From contig CM042088.1 in the NCBI GenBank assembly GCA_023512835.1, positions 16,110,986 to 16,174,985 on the forward strand: 64,000 bases of DNA. Reading direction: 5' to 3'. Shown piece after piece: positions 10,490 to 22,591 of this stretch (positions are counted from its first letter, which is position 1; the number at the start of each line of letters is the position of its first letter). The notes under the pieces were generated by a model. It made no database searches. It was given only the letters and a program-made list of their open reading frames with translations, and was not told the origin of the DNA. The position numbers and the translations under genes were made by a program. Origin of the DNA: Taxillus chinensis (lineage: Eukaryota > Streptophyta > Magnoliopsida > Santalales > Loranthaceae).

Positions 10490-12289
10490 GTGATCTACAA
10501 CAAAGTAAACTTAAGCGATTAGTATCTTGGTTTAGTATGATTTCAAATTGACATATGTATAGGACATGTCTCCCACTATTTGCTCAAATTCCAATAGCCC
10601 TCACTATTGAATTCGGATTATTTCGTCGCTGAAATAATCTAGTGGCAAGGATCCATATTCCCCTCTTTATGGCCCAAGCTAGGGCTACGCCACCATAAAG
10701 AGGTATTTAGGTAGGCTTTACTCGGCCAACCGCTAAAACTTGCAGTTCCTTGGTTGTTGAGTGGACTCCCCTGGTCCGTGAACCATTAACTCGGTTCCTC
10801 AACCTTTGCCTCCAAAACCGCATCAAGCTAGCTAGGGCTACTTCTTTGATGCACCTTTTGGTTCAGTCGACCCATTAATTGACTTACAACTCCCCGAGCA
10901 AAAGGATATCCCCGACCGAGGCACGACCGATACCCGAGCACAAAGGGTGCATTTTAAGTTAATTAATGGAAGGCTTTCGACTTTATATATGCTTTTGAGG
11001 GATTTTAGGCCATGTGATATATATATTTGTCACATCCAATATATATACGGCTTTTCCTTTTTAACTTAGGCACATCTGTCTACGTGATCGCCCTCATAGA
11101 CCTCACACACATGCCAAGGGTGGAAAAGTGGCGATCATAGAGATATCCATACAAACAGATATCAAAGCAGATAAATGCATGATCATGAGCTTTGGTTGGT
11201 CTACTAAGTGAGTAGAAGACCAACCATTAAACCTAGGGGTCTCCTCTTGAGCTTTTCACTGGCCCGGGTCCCACTGAGCTCTCCTGCTTGGATCGGCTTG
11301 CATCCGGGTCCTGGATTACGTGTCCGAGTGGCGCAGTCCCATCCACCATGTGCGGGCCTCATAGGCTCAAATTTACATCAAATAAATAGGCACGCAGGCC
11401 CCACATAGGATAGGAGAGGGATGGTACGCAGACCACCAACATAAATAAATAATTACAGACATTCACGCACTTGAATAAATAATTAATTATCACCAAGCAT
11501 ACACAGGTTGGTCTAAGCTCATGATCATGCCACAAACTATAAAAAAATATTTAATGCAATATTTAAATGGCCAAATTTCAAAAACTGGATCCCGGTAGGC
11601 TAAAACACTAGGTCAAAACACTAATTGATTTTTCTAGGACAATCCGGACGTTCAAAAATTCTGAAACTTTACCACCCCAATCATCTGATTTTTATGGATT
11701 TTCTTTTATTTTTTCAGAATTTTTAGAGGCCTGTAGGGCCCTATTTGAAATGGACGGCCCAAACTGCGCCACGTGGCAATCCTGGAGCGCGCCACGTGGC
11801 GCAACCAGGGCGCGCAACGCGGCGCGCGCCGATCGGCGCCACCCGGGTCGAATCCTGACCCGGGCGGGCGGGCCGGGTCCAACCCGGTCCGCGCTCCATG
11901 ACGCCCGACACGCGGCGCAGCCGAAGGCGCACCACGTGGCGATGTCTCGTCCGTCGATCCCACCGGGTCGGGTCTTGACCCGGTGGGCTGGTCTGGCGGG
12001 TCGGGTCTTGACCCGCGAGCCCGCGAGCCACAGCCCGCGCGTTGCCGGCGCGTGCGGCCGCGTCTGGGCGCGCGTGCGGCCATCCTGGGGCGCGTGCGAC
12101 GCACGCGCCGCCGCTCCAGGGTGTTTCGCGCTCCCGATTCGCCTTGTTTCGTCCGATTCGCGCCATTCACGCGCCGTTTTTTTTTCTTTTCTCGACCTTA
12201 GCATAATCCTTAGCCACTTGGGATGCCTTTTATGAATTTTAAGCCATTTACAATTAATTAAAATTTCAACTAAACACAACCAAAACCAG
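10490..12289 (-). other. TE2 5' untranslated leader (about 1.8 kb)
   Basis: No credible coding frame between the gag ATG and the PBS. A long leader is typical of BARE/Angela-type elements and usually holds dimerisation and packaging signals. The half nearest the PBS contains a sharply GC-rich block (11741-12180). Other parts are ordinary in composition; no functional signal could be identified. Confidence 0.7.
11741..12180 (-). repeat. GC-rich block with repeated GGTCGGGTCTTGACCCG motif in TE2 leader
   Basis: Strikingly GC-rich compared with the AT-rich flanks. The near-palindromic word GGGTCGGGTCTTGACCCG occurs at about 11966-11983 and again at 11999-12016, with related CGGGTCGAATCCTGACCCGGG at 11844. 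CACGTGGC recurs at 11770, 11793 and 11933. Overlapping long ORFs on both strands here are composition artefacts. Strong RNA secondary structure is expected. Confidence 0.7.
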
Positions 12290-12301
12290 GCTCCGATACC
12301 A
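12290..12301 (-). promoter_or_regulatory. TE2 primer binding site (tRNA-iMet)
   Basis: The minus strand reads TGGTATCGGAGC one base inside the LTR. The plant initiator-tRNA PBS is TGGTATCAGAGC, so CAG reads CGG here, at a CHG-type site. Confidence 0.85.
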
Positions 12302-12302
12302 T

Positions 12303-13756
12303 TGGAGGTTCCGTATGCGCGGAAGCGTGCCGTTCGGGTCCTAAACGGCCGTATAAAATTATGAAATTTTATACACGGCATCCTAAGAGGTGGAACCTTC
12401 ATCTAGAGGTGTTTAATTGAAATTTTAAGCAAGCAAAACGGAAAATTACATACCCGTAATTTCCGGTAGTATCTGTGCTCGTCGGTGCGAAACTCCAAAC
12501 CAGGAGCTCTCTAGAGCGGTCCACGTGCACCGGCGGTCCACGGACGTCCCGTCCCACGTTCAGGTGCTAGCACGAGCGTAGAGACTCCTCGGATTCGTCC
12601 GTTTGATCAACCTATTGCTCCACCTGTTGCGGCGTACGGCAAAGAAACGGGCATTTCTTCGCTTAATCTGCAACTTAGAAGCAAGGGGGGAGGAGAGAAG
12701 TGGGAGAATGAGTTCTTTGTTCTCCAAAGCACCCAAAAATTCATCTCCCACGTTTTTCCTCTCACTCCCCTTAATAATGTATGCCAAAAACCCATTATTA
12801 ATAAAATAACACTTTTATTTTATTTATTTTGTTTTATTAGCCACCCATTTTCAAACCTAGGATGTAACCCTTTGAAAATAGGCCCTAATAAACCAAAAAA
12901 CATGGGCCACTCATGTTTTCACATGGTGTGACATATGTCCCCTCTCGTCTCATCTCGTGTGGGCCCCATCTGTGCTGTGTGGGCCCCACTTTGGAACCCG
13001 AGCGCCGAAAAATCCGAAATCGGACACGTTCGATCGTGGCAATCTCCTGAACTTAGATATGCCCTCGAATTCCTAAACGATGATCCGAATCACTTATTCT
13101 GGCTCGAATAGTGATTTTGAGTCGATCTAGCAATCCGGGCTCTTATTGATTCCGAACTTGAATCAATCTGGACCGATTGCTTTGTGTAGTTCCACTGAAC
13201 TACTGGACCTACCAAATACACTATTGTGTGACCCTCTAGGTTCCTTCCTTAATGGCTATGGTCCCACCATAGTCCGTGAACGTTGTCTAGCAACACGACA
13301 CGGCGACCAAAAAGGATGAGATATATCGTATAAGTCGACAGCCTCCTACAAACGCTCACCGTGTATTTTAATCCTTTTGTCACGGACATCGCAACAAGCG
13401 GAATGCATACCTATGCCATCAGTCCTATTGCTTGTTATATTTTTCTTTGACTTTCCGATGGACTTGTCCTGGAACACCATGGCCATGGATTTCAAGATGG
13501 ACACTACCATCAAGTCAAAGGGCCAGCATGTCATCTTCCATAACTTGGAAGGGACAAATCCTCTCTTGACCCATCTGTTATTGTCATACCAGTCATGACA
13601 TACCTAACACAAGCTACCTCGCCACGAGCATCTATGTCATGGTTTTCATCATGTATCAAAGTATGTGATTCGTGGTATACAATAACAATGGTCTCAAGTC
13701 GGAGGACCAATACACACGTCTATAAATGAGAACGATCAATGGCATCTTGATGTGCC
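12303..13756 (-). repeat. TE2 5' LTR, segment 1 (split by TE3)
   Basis: Starts TGGAGGTTCCG and matches 4690-6140 of the left LTR closely. It ends in GATGTGCC, where TE3 enters; the last five bases GTGCC (13752-13756) are the TE3 target site. Confidence 0.93.
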
Positions 13757-13983
13757 TGTTATTCCCAATGTGAGTTGTTGAGAGTTGGCATGCTGATTGT
13801 GTTGTCATTGTTGTCAACCTTGTGATTGCACCATATGAAAGAAAGAGGAGGTCCAGAGAAGCAGATATTATCACATGCAAAAATAGTATTTTAATGATGT
13901 TTGGAGCTACAATCAATATTGCGTGCAAGGCATTATTGATCTATAGTTTATGGGGGACTCACTAGAGAAATTGGAGCACATTT

Positions 13984-14205
13984 GGCTCGCACGTGAAAAG
14001 CCCATATCACGTGCAAAGGCAATTCTTGTCCAATTGCTCTGAAATTTTGAGGACATGTTTATGGCCTAATTTTGAGCCAATTGGGCTCGCACGTGAAAAG
14101 CCCATATCACGTGCAAAGGCAATTCTTGTCCGATTGCTCTGAAATTTTGAGGACATGTTTATGACATTATTTGGAGCAACTTTTGTTCTGCACGTGAAAA
14201 AGTTT
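13984..14205 (+). promoter_or_regulatory. Paired CACGTG palindrome cassette in TE3 U3 (LTR 1)
   Basis: Two tandem 100-bp units each contain GCACGTGA-N10-TCACGTGC (13989-14014 and 14089-14114), followed by a third half-site GCACGTGA at 14190. This gives five CACGTG words (13990, 14008, 14090, 14108, 14191). CACGTG is the plant G-box bound by bHLH and bZIP factors; use as an enhancer is inference from its position upstream of the TATA box. The same cassette is in LTR 2 (about 21131-21345), LTR 3 (about 28285-28500) and LTR 4 (about 35429-35645). Confidence 0.8.
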
Positions 14206-14676
14206 GAGACCTTCTTCTAGGTCAAAATAGCCATCTAAAGTGATATCGTGTGCAAATAGGATGATGTGTGCAGGCTTATTTTTGGCTCAGAATTTCACCA
14301 TTTTTTAGGGGTGGATAGAGGACTTAAGGATCTACATCTTTGCTTTTGACTTCAAGTGAATTTGAGCTCTGTGGAGAAAGTTATGGTCAATATACCGACA
14401 TTAGCACATGCAGATCAGAGTTCGCCAGGTGTATGGCTGAGATCTGTTGATTAAGGTGAGCTTGATCCAAAGGTTAAGATTATTTCATTTAAATAAGTTT
14501 GATCCTATGGATAATATTATATTCAAGATTAGATCAATAGTGGAGATTTGGCCTTTGGATTAGGTTAAGAGAGAGGCTTTAACCTAGATCCAAGGGTGGA
14601 AATTAACTCAAAGAAAGAGATCAATGGTCGGAGCTGGCTGCTGATTATATGGGAGGAGATTAGGGTAATATGGTGA

Positions 14677-14684
14677 TATATATA
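14677..14684 (+). promoter_or_regulatory. Putative TATA box of TE3 LTR
   Basis: TATATATA in an otherwise mixed-sequence stretch, repeated at the same place in all four LTRs (about 21825, 28979, 36127). About 480 bp downstream of the CACGTG cassette, which suits the U3/R boundary. Confidence 0.5.
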
Positions 14685-15360
14685 CCATGATTTTCGTCCT
14701 ATCTTGTGTGGGTTTTTGGAGAGATAGCTCCAGAGCAAATTTTATTGATTATATTTGAGAAAAAGAGAGCTATAGTGACTGTGAATCAACTGAAGATCAA
14801 GATCCAGTCACAAGGAGCGTGTTCTGATCATTCAAGAGGTCAGAAGGAAGAACCCTAGAGTTAAAGGGTTAGTCTACAACAACAAGAGCTTCTTATTTTG
14901 ATTTCTCACAGGTTGGTGATCAAAATCAACTTACATTTTGGTTGTTTAGGTGTGAAATTTGAGAAATCAATTTGTTATGATTGTAAGGCTGGAATCGGTG
15001 TGATTCAGTCATTGTTTTGATTGTGAGAAGATTGTAATTGGGTAGTGAACCCAAGGGCAGAGACCCTAAACTTGTATCGAGGCGGTGAGCCTTGGGTAGT
15101 AGTGTCTTATCCTAAATCGCATAGTGAAGATTCCTGGTTAGCAAATTGCTAATCACGCCGTGGACGTAGCTCTACACATTGTAGGATGAACCACGTAATT
15201 GTTGTGTGCCTTGTCTTTGTTGTTTCTTTTTATTTGGCATACGAACACAGAAATTGAGTTGACTAAAGAGATCATCAGGGGGTAAATAAGAAAAGGGGTA
15301 AAAATTAAATTGATACACCGATTCACCCCCCCTCTCAGGTGCATGTATGGGAATATCAAT

Positions 15361-15371
15361 TGGTATCGAGC
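15361..15371 (+). promoter_or_regulatory. TE3 PBS, copy 1
   Basis: TGGTATCGAGC, two bases after the LTR end. Copy 2 has the canonical TGGTATCAGAGC; here the A of CAG is missing. Confidence 0.85.
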
Positions 15372-15443
15372 AAGGTGAAACCTGATAGGCTTGACAGCCT
15401 GGTTTAGATCAGCACAAGAGGTGTTTGTTTTTATTCTTAGGTG

Positions 15444-16353
15444 ATGGATCTTTCTAGTATGAGTATCGGAACAGCTATACCAAGTTTTGATGGTACAAAC
15501 TATCGGAGATGGAAGGGTAGGATGTTGAAGTATCTTGTTTGCTCAAGGTATTTTTGTTTCTCAAGCAATATCTACCAAGTATACATGTCGAAGAGCCCTA
15601 AATCTGGAATGATGCTGATCGAAGAAGCTATGAGGCTGATGCTAAGGCACAACATTTTATTGTGACTGCCTTATCTCGAAAATGAGTATTCAAGGGTGTT
15701 GCAGTGTGAGACGCCTTTGATATGTGGAACAAACTGAAGAGTGTTCATGAAGGTGACACTAAGGTCATAGAGGCGAAGTTACGGGTATACAAAGCTCAAT
15801 ATGAAGCTTTGAAGATGACGAATCTGATCAGTTGGAAGACTTCTTTAACAGAGTGCATGACATAATCAACCTGTGCGAGAGGGCATGGATATGAGATTAG
15901 TGACTCTGAAATTGTAAAGAAAATTTTGAGATCATTGCGCACCTGTACAATCCCAAGGTGTCAGCTATAGAAGAAAGTGGACAATATGAGATCATGACAT
16001 TGGATGGATTGAGAAGCACATTGGTTGCATATGAGATGAGGGTAGCAGGCTATGGTGAATCTTCCAAGAAAAAGAAAGAGGAGCCAGCAGAGATAGCTTT
16101 TCATGCCAAAAAGGGAAAAGCTAAACTTATCCAAGAAGATGCATCTACCAGTGGAGATGACACTGATAGAGAAGAGGAGTTGCTACAGGCTTTGCTATCT
16201 AGAAAATTCAGAAAGAAGACAAGTCTGAAAAGCAAAGGAAAGGATAAGTCTACCGTGACATGCTTCAATTGTGGAGGCCGTGGACATTTTGCTCAAGAGT
16301 GTCCAAGTGAGAAGTTGGATACAAAGGAGAAAAATGTTAATGATGATCAGTAG
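15444..16353 (+). pseudogene. TE3 copy 1 gag N-terminal part with zinc knuckle 1
   Basis: ATG at 15444 (MDLSSMSIGTAIPSFDGTNY). Frameshifts near 15540, 15670, 15710, 15820 and 15940 break the UBN2 domain. The frame recovers at 15958-16353 (SAIEESGQYEIMTLDG to the knuckle). CCHC knuckle CFNCGGRGHFAQEC is at 16261-16302. Breaks coincide with CAG or CTG words that are intact in copies 2 or 3, for example ACGAATCTG here versus ACAGAATCTG at 22967. Gag forms the virus-like particle shell. Confidence 0.85.
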
Positions 16354-17384
16354 AGGAAAAAGAAGCCATATTTCCAGAAGAAGAGCAAACAAACAGCAGA
16401 GCAGAAGCTGAACAAACTAAGAAACTATCTTAGTGCTGTTTTGGATGATTCAAGTTCAACTGAGGAGGAGGCATCAGATGCTATTGAAGAACAAGTATTT
16501 ATGGTGTCCATGCAGCAACAGAGTCAGGAAGAAGATGAACCTTCACAAGAGGAAGACTCTGGAAGAGGAAGAACTAGAGTATGACTTTGGAGAGGAACCG
16601 AATCGAGCTCTAAGAAGATTATTGAACAGAGGGCCACAATTAAATCTCCAAAGAAAGAGAAGAAAGTGTTGAAGTTCTTTTTGATGATTCCAAGAGACTG
16701 TTGATGGAATCAAAAGTGAAGATTGAAGAGTATATCAAGACTGTAGATGATCTCACTAAAGAACTTGAATCAGGAAGATTAAATGCTGAGCAGTTGGAGG
16801 CTGAGATTTGTGAGCTTAGGATGCAGCTGCAAAAGAAAGAGTCTACAAATCCAGAAAGCTCAAAAGCAAGGGAAATTAGAATTGATGATCAAGAAGCCAA
16901 AATCAAAGGCAAATGCGGTGAAACCACTAGGCAGGTGTCAAAGCAAGTTGAAAAGCCAAAGACAACTGTGAATCGAAGAAGACTACCATTGTTAATATGA
17001 GGCAAGCCCCGAACATGGAGTTCAAAGGATTAGAAGATTTGAAGGGTATTGTTTTAGTTGTGGGTTGCAAGGACACAAATCCGAGCAATGTAATAGAACC
17101 CGGGAAGGCAGAGGGCGTAGGTTCAGTTTGGCTTATATCTATCACACAGGTGTGGTAAGAAGGGTCACATGGCTAGAAGATGCATGACCATTCTACTAGG
17201 ACAGATCCCAAAGGAGCAACATCAACAAGCACAGAGAAAAGTACATAATGGAGTTGATGTTAAGGTCGTGAGAACTCAAAGAGTGACAAACATTATAAAA
17301 CCTTCATCTAGCAAGATGGAGTACAGGCCAAAAGAGAAAGCTAATGTAGCCGAGGTAGCATTAAAGGCAGATAGCAATGATACG
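16354..17384 (+). pseudogene. TE3 copy 1 gag C-terminal part: coiled coil and zinc knuckles 2-3
   Basis: An acidic stretch (16440-16620) is followed by a coiled-coil-like frame at 16701-17000 (KIEEYIKTVDDLTKELESG, AEICELRMQLQKKES). The second knuckle CFSCGLQGHKSEQC is at 17050-17091. The third knuckle (CYRCGKKGHMARRC in copy 3) is disturbed here around 17140-17187. The frame is interrupted several times. Confidence 0.75.
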
Positions 17385-18660
17385 ACTTGGATACTAGACA
17401 TGGTTGTACATCACACATGACTGGGAATAGGAAGCTTCTAAATTTATCTACAGAGAAGAGCAAGTGGCACGGTCAAATTTGGTGACAATGGGTTACCGCA
17501 AATCGAGGGGAAAGGAAAAGCAAAAATTAGAGGCAATCACCGCAATCGAAAAATGTGTATCCTGGTTAAGGGTTAAGGCACGGTTTGTTGAGTGTCGGTC
17601 AACTATGTGATGATGGACATGATGTTATTTTTACTAACAAAAGCTGTCTAATCAAGAAGAAGGGATCGACAGATGTGATTGCTAGAGGCAAGAGGACAGA
17701 TGGAAACTTGTACCATATTCAAGGTACAAATGAAGAGACTTGCTGTTTTTAGCAAAGCAGATGAGAATGAGCTATGGCATAGGAGATTAGGGCACCTAAA
17801 TCAGAAGAATATGAGAGCCCTAGTAACTAATCAGGCAGTGGCAGATTTGCCTGATCTCCGAGAGATAGAGATACAAGTGTGTGGCGTTTGTCAAGAAGGA
17901 AAGCAAACAAGTATAGTGCACAAACCGAAGGAGCACAACAGCTTTCAAGTTTGCCGAGTCTAATACACACCGATTTATGTGGACCTATGAGAACCAAAGG
18001 TACCAATGGCGAGAGGTACTTTATGTTATTAATTGATGACTTCATGAGATCGACTACTATTATTCATCTCAAGCACAAGAGTGATGCATTCAAATGCTTC
18101 AAGGACTACAAGAAGAGAGTAGAAAATCAGCTTGGGGTTAAAATAAAAGCATTGAGGTCAGATCATGGTAGTGAGTTCACATCCTGGAGAGTTTGAGGCT
18201 TATTTGGCAAAGTATGGAATTCTCCATCAAAAATCTAGCGTCGAACACCACAACAAAATGGAGTGGTAGAAAGGAAAAACAGAGCGAGTTGTGGAAATGG
18301 CAAGAACTATGATGATAGATAATAATGTTCCACAAAGATTTTGGAAGGAGGCCACACAGTTGCGGATATATGCAAAACCGGAACCTTGTTAAGGTCTAAT
18401 TCTACCAAGACTCCATATGAATTATGGTATGGGTATAAAGCAACAGTGAAACACTTCGAGTGTTTGGAAGCCCATGTTATATCAAGAGGAAGGATCCTAT
18501 CGGCAAGTTTGATAAGAAAGCCGATAAAGGGATGTTTTTGGGTTACTCTTACACCGCAAGCATACAAGGTTTATAATTATAGGTTACAGAAGTTGGTTGA
18601 GAGTTGTGATGTGAAGGTTATGGAGATACAGAACTCAGAAGAGACCACAACAATAAAGGT
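17385..18660 (+). pseudogene. TE3 copy 1 protease and integrase
   Basis: The protease segment TWILD (17387 on) is frameshifted at the active site (Asp then Met in this copy versus LDSGCTSHMT in copy 3). The integrase finger ELWHRRLGHLNQKNMRAL and CGVCQEGKQ at 17760-17910 is complete HHCC. Core: HTDLCGP, LRSDHGSEF and the NGVVERKNR region with frame breaks at 18180 and 18240-18300. The tail LWYGYKATVKHFE and GCFWVTL follows to about 18600. Confidence 0.8.
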
Positions 18661-19850
18661 TGATGATCCACTAGGAGAAGAAGCAGAGTCTACCATGACT
18701 ACTACCAATCAAGATAAGGAAGTGGCAGGCTTAGGCAGTGATAGTGATTCAGAGACAGAAGCTGATACTACAGAATCACAGTCTACTAGAAGAAAGAAGA
18801 GTTCAGCGAACTCTCAAGTGGTAGAGGCTGGTAGAACACAAATCATTGGTGATGCCAATGCACCAGGAGAACAAGAAGACAAATTCAAGCTACGACTTTA
18901 ATATCACAAGTTGAGCCTACATCTGTTGGAGAGGCTCAAGATGATCCTTTTTGGATCAAAGCTATGGATGAGGAGCTCGATCAAATTGAGAAAAACAACA
19001 CATGGGAGCTAGTGGAAAGACCTAAGAACAAAAATGTGATTGGGCGCAAATGGGTCTACGAAACAAAATGAATGAGGATGGCAAAATCATTCGAAATAAA
19101 GCACGACTAGTCCGTAAAGGTTATTCACAGGTGGAAGGAGTTGACTTTGATGAAACTTTTGCCCCTGTTGCAAGGCTAGAAAGTGTTCGAATGTTTTTGG
19201 CGATTCTTGCACATCTAAAATATAAGATTTTTCAGATGGATGTGAAGTCAGCCTTCTTGAATGGAGATCTTGAAGAAGAAGTTTATATGGAACAGCCCAG
19301 ATGGTTTCATACTTGGAGATGATGAAACCAAGGTATGCAGGTTGAAGAAAGCTCTGTATGGCTTGGAAACAGGCACCACGAGCTTGGTATTCAAGGCTGG
19401 ATAAGTATCTTGGAAGACTTCGGTTCAAGAAAGGAACAATGGACAGCAACTTGTATATCAGGAAGAGTGATAGAGGCCAGCTAGTAATCATTGTATATGT
19501 GGATGATATAATATTTGCCAGGACGGTGAAGATATGTGCAAGCGGTTTTCAGAATTAATGCAGCAGAATTTGAGATGTCTATGATAGGAGAGCTATCATA
19601 CTTTTTGGGTCTGGCAAGTTGAACAGAGAAAGAATGGCATATTCTTATCACAGGCAAAGTACACTAGAGACATGCTGATGAAGTTTGGAATGGGTGATTG
19701 TAAGCCCATTTCTACCCCTATGGAGGTAGGTCATCGATTTCTAAGGATGAAGATGGTCCAAGTGTGGAACAGGCTTATAGGAGCATGATCGGTAGTTTAT
19801 TATACTTGACAGCCACACGACCAGGATATTATGCAGCAGTTTGTCTTGTG
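18661..19850 (+). pseudogene. TE3 copy 1 IN-RT linker and reverse transcriptase
   Basis: An acidic/serine-rich linker (18660-18890), then RVT_2: [71 protein letters not shown], and YVDDIIFA at about 19496-19520. Frameshifts occur near 18900, 19045, 19300, 19370 and 19525. This is the replication polymerase of the element. Confidence 0.85.
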
Positions 19851-20410
19851 GCACGATATCAAGCTAATCCAAAAGAGTCACATATGACTCAGTGAAGCGG
19901 GATTATGGGCTTTGGTATCCAGAAAATGCAGATTTGACTTTGGTTGCTTACGGTGATGCGATTGATTGGGCGGTTGCAGAGATGATAGAAAGTCCACCTC
20001 CAGGTGGAGCATTCTTTTGGGCAACAGATGTGTTTCCTGGCTCGGTAAGAAACAGGAGAGTGTGTCTTTGAGTACTACAGAGGCAGAATATATAGCGAGA
20101 GCTTCAAATGCACTCAGGTAATCTGGATGAAGAGACAACTTAGAGACTTGATTAAGGGAGTTACAAGCACAACCGTGATAAAATGTGACAATCAAAGTGC
20201 CATAAATCCGAGTAAGAATAGTGTTCATCATTCCAGGTGTAAGCACATCGACATCGGGTATCATTTTCTGAGAGAAAAAGTGGAGAGGAAGATTATTCGG
20301 TTGGACTTTGTAGTCGCAAGCAACAAATAGCTGACATATTTACTAAGCCTCTGCCACGAGAATTGTTTGAGCAACATCGAGCTAGCCTCGGTGTGTATCC
20401 CTCTCATTGA
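19851..20410 (+). pseudogene. TE3 copy 1 RNase H, to pol stop
   Basis: Reads GLWYPENADLTLVAYGDA (first catalytic Asp), STTEAEYIA (Glu), KCDNQSAINPSKN (Asp) and HHSRCKHIDI, then ADIFTKPLPRELF. Pol ends with TGA at 20408-20410 after LGVYPSH. Frameshifts near 19960, 20010 and 20320. Confidence 0.83.
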
Positions 20411-20903
20411 GGGAGTAGGATCACCCCAGATACCCTCCAGGTTCCTGTGAGAACCCCTAGTTCTTTCAGTAGTATCTACTTTGCAGAGGATGTGTTGTAC
20501 TGACGCCCTGTTTCAATTCTTTGGAATTGTTGTCAAAGGGGGAGAGATGTTCCAGAAAGAGGGAGAGATGTCCTCGACAGGGGGAGTTAACCTTCTATCA
20601 GGGGAGTTGTTTCCAGGAGGAGAACCATCATTAATTATACCATCATTAATTATCATCTGACGGAGGAAGGAAGGTCTGCAGCAAAGTAGAGTGCAAGATT
20701 AATATGAGAAGTCATATATAGGGGGAAGTGTGTGTATGATGACTGCACAAGGGAATTGTTTTTTTGCAGGAGGTGTAATATAATATTGAAGGGGATTTCT
20801 GATTGCGTCTATGTTATGTGTAGTTCAACAAGTTACAGAGAGTTGAACCCATTATGACCCATTATGGTTGTTGTGGTTGCCAACAATTCCAAAGGGGGGA
20901 GAT
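20411..20903 (+). other. TE3 copy 1 3' untranslated region with purine tracts and PPT
   Basis: Non-coding. It contains several G/A runs resembling the PPT: AAAGGGGGAGAGATG at 20536, AGAAAGAGGGAGAGATG at about 20556, CAGGGGGAGTT at 20579. The true PPT AAAGGGGGGAGAT (20891-20903) abuts LTR 2. A 17-bp direct duplication containing CATCATTAATTAT lies at about 20626-20658. Confidence 0.75.
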
Positions 20904-22506
20904 TGTTATTCCCAATGTGAGTTGTTGAGAGTTGGCATGCTGATTGTGTTGTCATTGTTGTCAACCTTGTGATTGCACCATATGAAAGAAAGAGGAGGTC
21001 CAGAGAAGCAGATATTATCACATGCAAAAATAGTATTTTAATGATGTTTGGAGCTACAATCAATATTGCGTGCAGAAGGCATTATTGATCTATAGTTTAT
21101 GGGGGACTCACTAGAGAAATTGGAGCACATTTGGCTCGCACGTGAAAAGCCCATATCACGTGCAAAGGCAATTCTTGTCCAATTGCTCTAAATTTTGAGG
21201 ACATGTTTATGGCCTAATTTTGAGCCAATTGGGCTCGCACGTGAAAAGCCCATATCACGTGCAAAGGCAATTCTTGTCCGATTGCTCTGAAATTTTGAGG
21301 ACATGTTTATGACATTATTTGGAGCAACTTTTGTTCTGCACGTGAAAAAGTTTGAGACCTTCTTCTAGGTCAAAATAGCCATCTAAAGTGATATCGTGTG
21401 CAAATAGGATGATGTGTGCAGGCTTATTTTTGGCTCAGAATTTCACCATTTTTTAGGGGTGGATAGAGGACTTAAGGATCTACATCTTTGCTTTTGACTT
21501 CAAGTGAATTTGAGCTCTGTGGAGAAAGTTATGGTCAATATACCGACATTAGCACATGCAGATCGAGTTCGCCAGGTGTATGGCCGAGATCTGTTGATTA
21601 AGGTGAGCTTGATCCAATGGTTAAGATTATTTCATTTAAATAAGTTTGATCCTATGGATAATATTATATTCAAGATTAGATCAATAGTGGAGATTTGGCT
21701 CTGGATTAGGTTAAGAGAGAGGCTTTAACCTAGATCCAAGGGTGGAAATTAACTCAAAGAAAGAGATCAATGGTCGGGAGCTGGCTGCTGATTATATGGG
21801 AGGAGATTAGGGTAATATGGTGATATATATACCATGATTTTCGTCCTATCTTGTGTGGGTTTTTGGAGAGATAGCTCCAGAGCAAATTTTATTGATTATA
21901 TTTGAGAAAAAGAGAGCTATAGTGGATTGTGAATCAACCGAAGATCAAGATCCAGTCACAAGGAGCGTGTTCCGATCATTCAAGAGGTCGAAGGAAGAAC
22001 CCTAGAGTTAAAGGGTTAGTCTACAACAACAAGAGCTTCTTATTTTGATTTCTCACAGGTTGGTGATCAAAATCAACTTACATTTTGGTTGTTTAGGTCG
22101 TGAAATTTGAGAAATCAATTTGTTATGATTGTAAGGCTGGAATCAGTGTGATTCGGTCATTGTTTTGATTGTGAGAAGATTGTAATTGGGTAGTGAACCC
22201 AAGGGCAGAGACCCTAAACTTGTATCGAGGCGGTGAGCCTTGGGTAGTAGTGTGTTATCCTAAATCGCATAGTGAAGATTCTCGTGGTTAGCAAATTGCT
22301 AATCACGCCGTGGACGTAGCTCTACACATTGTAGGATGAACCACGTAATTGTTGTGTGCCTTGTCTTTGTTGTTTCTTTTTATTTGGCATACGAACACAG
22401 AAATTGAGTTGACTAAAGAGATCATCAGGGGTAAATAAGAAAAGGGGTAAAAATTAAATTGATACACTGATTCACCCCCCCTCTCAGTGCATGTATGGGA
22501 ATATCA
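20904..22506 (+). repeat. TE3 LTR 2
   Basis: 1603 bp, TGTTATTCCC to GGGAATATCA. Acts as 3' LTR of copy 1 and 5' LTR of copy 2. Differs from LTR 1 almost only at CAG/CTG words, e.g. GATCGAG at 21561 versus GATCAGAG at 14414. Confidence 0.93.
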
Positions 22507-22508
22507 AT

Positions 22509-22520
22509 TGGTATCAGAGC
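22509..22520 (+). promoter_or_regulatory. TE3 PBS, copy 2
   Basis: TGGTATCAGAGC, a perfect match to the expected initiator tRNA-Met 3' end complement. Confidence 0.9.
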
Positions 22521-22591
22521 AAGGTGAAACCTGATAGGCTTGACGCCTGGTTTAGATCAGCACAAGAGGTGTTTGTTTTTATTCTTAGGTG

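Larger units (their letters stand above)
13757..15358 (+). repeat. TE3 LTR 1
   Basis: 1602 bp, starts TGTTATTCCC and ends GGGAATATCA. U3 holds the CACGTG cassette (13984-14205) and a TATATATA box at 14677-14684. The downstream part is U5 and reads into the PBS at 15361. Confidence 0.93.

Noticed and set aside
11692..12402. Overlapping ORFs of 140-236 codons on both strands
   Set aside because: They lie in the GC-rich TE2 leader, overlap in several frames on both strands and show only Ala/Arg/Pro-rich composition.
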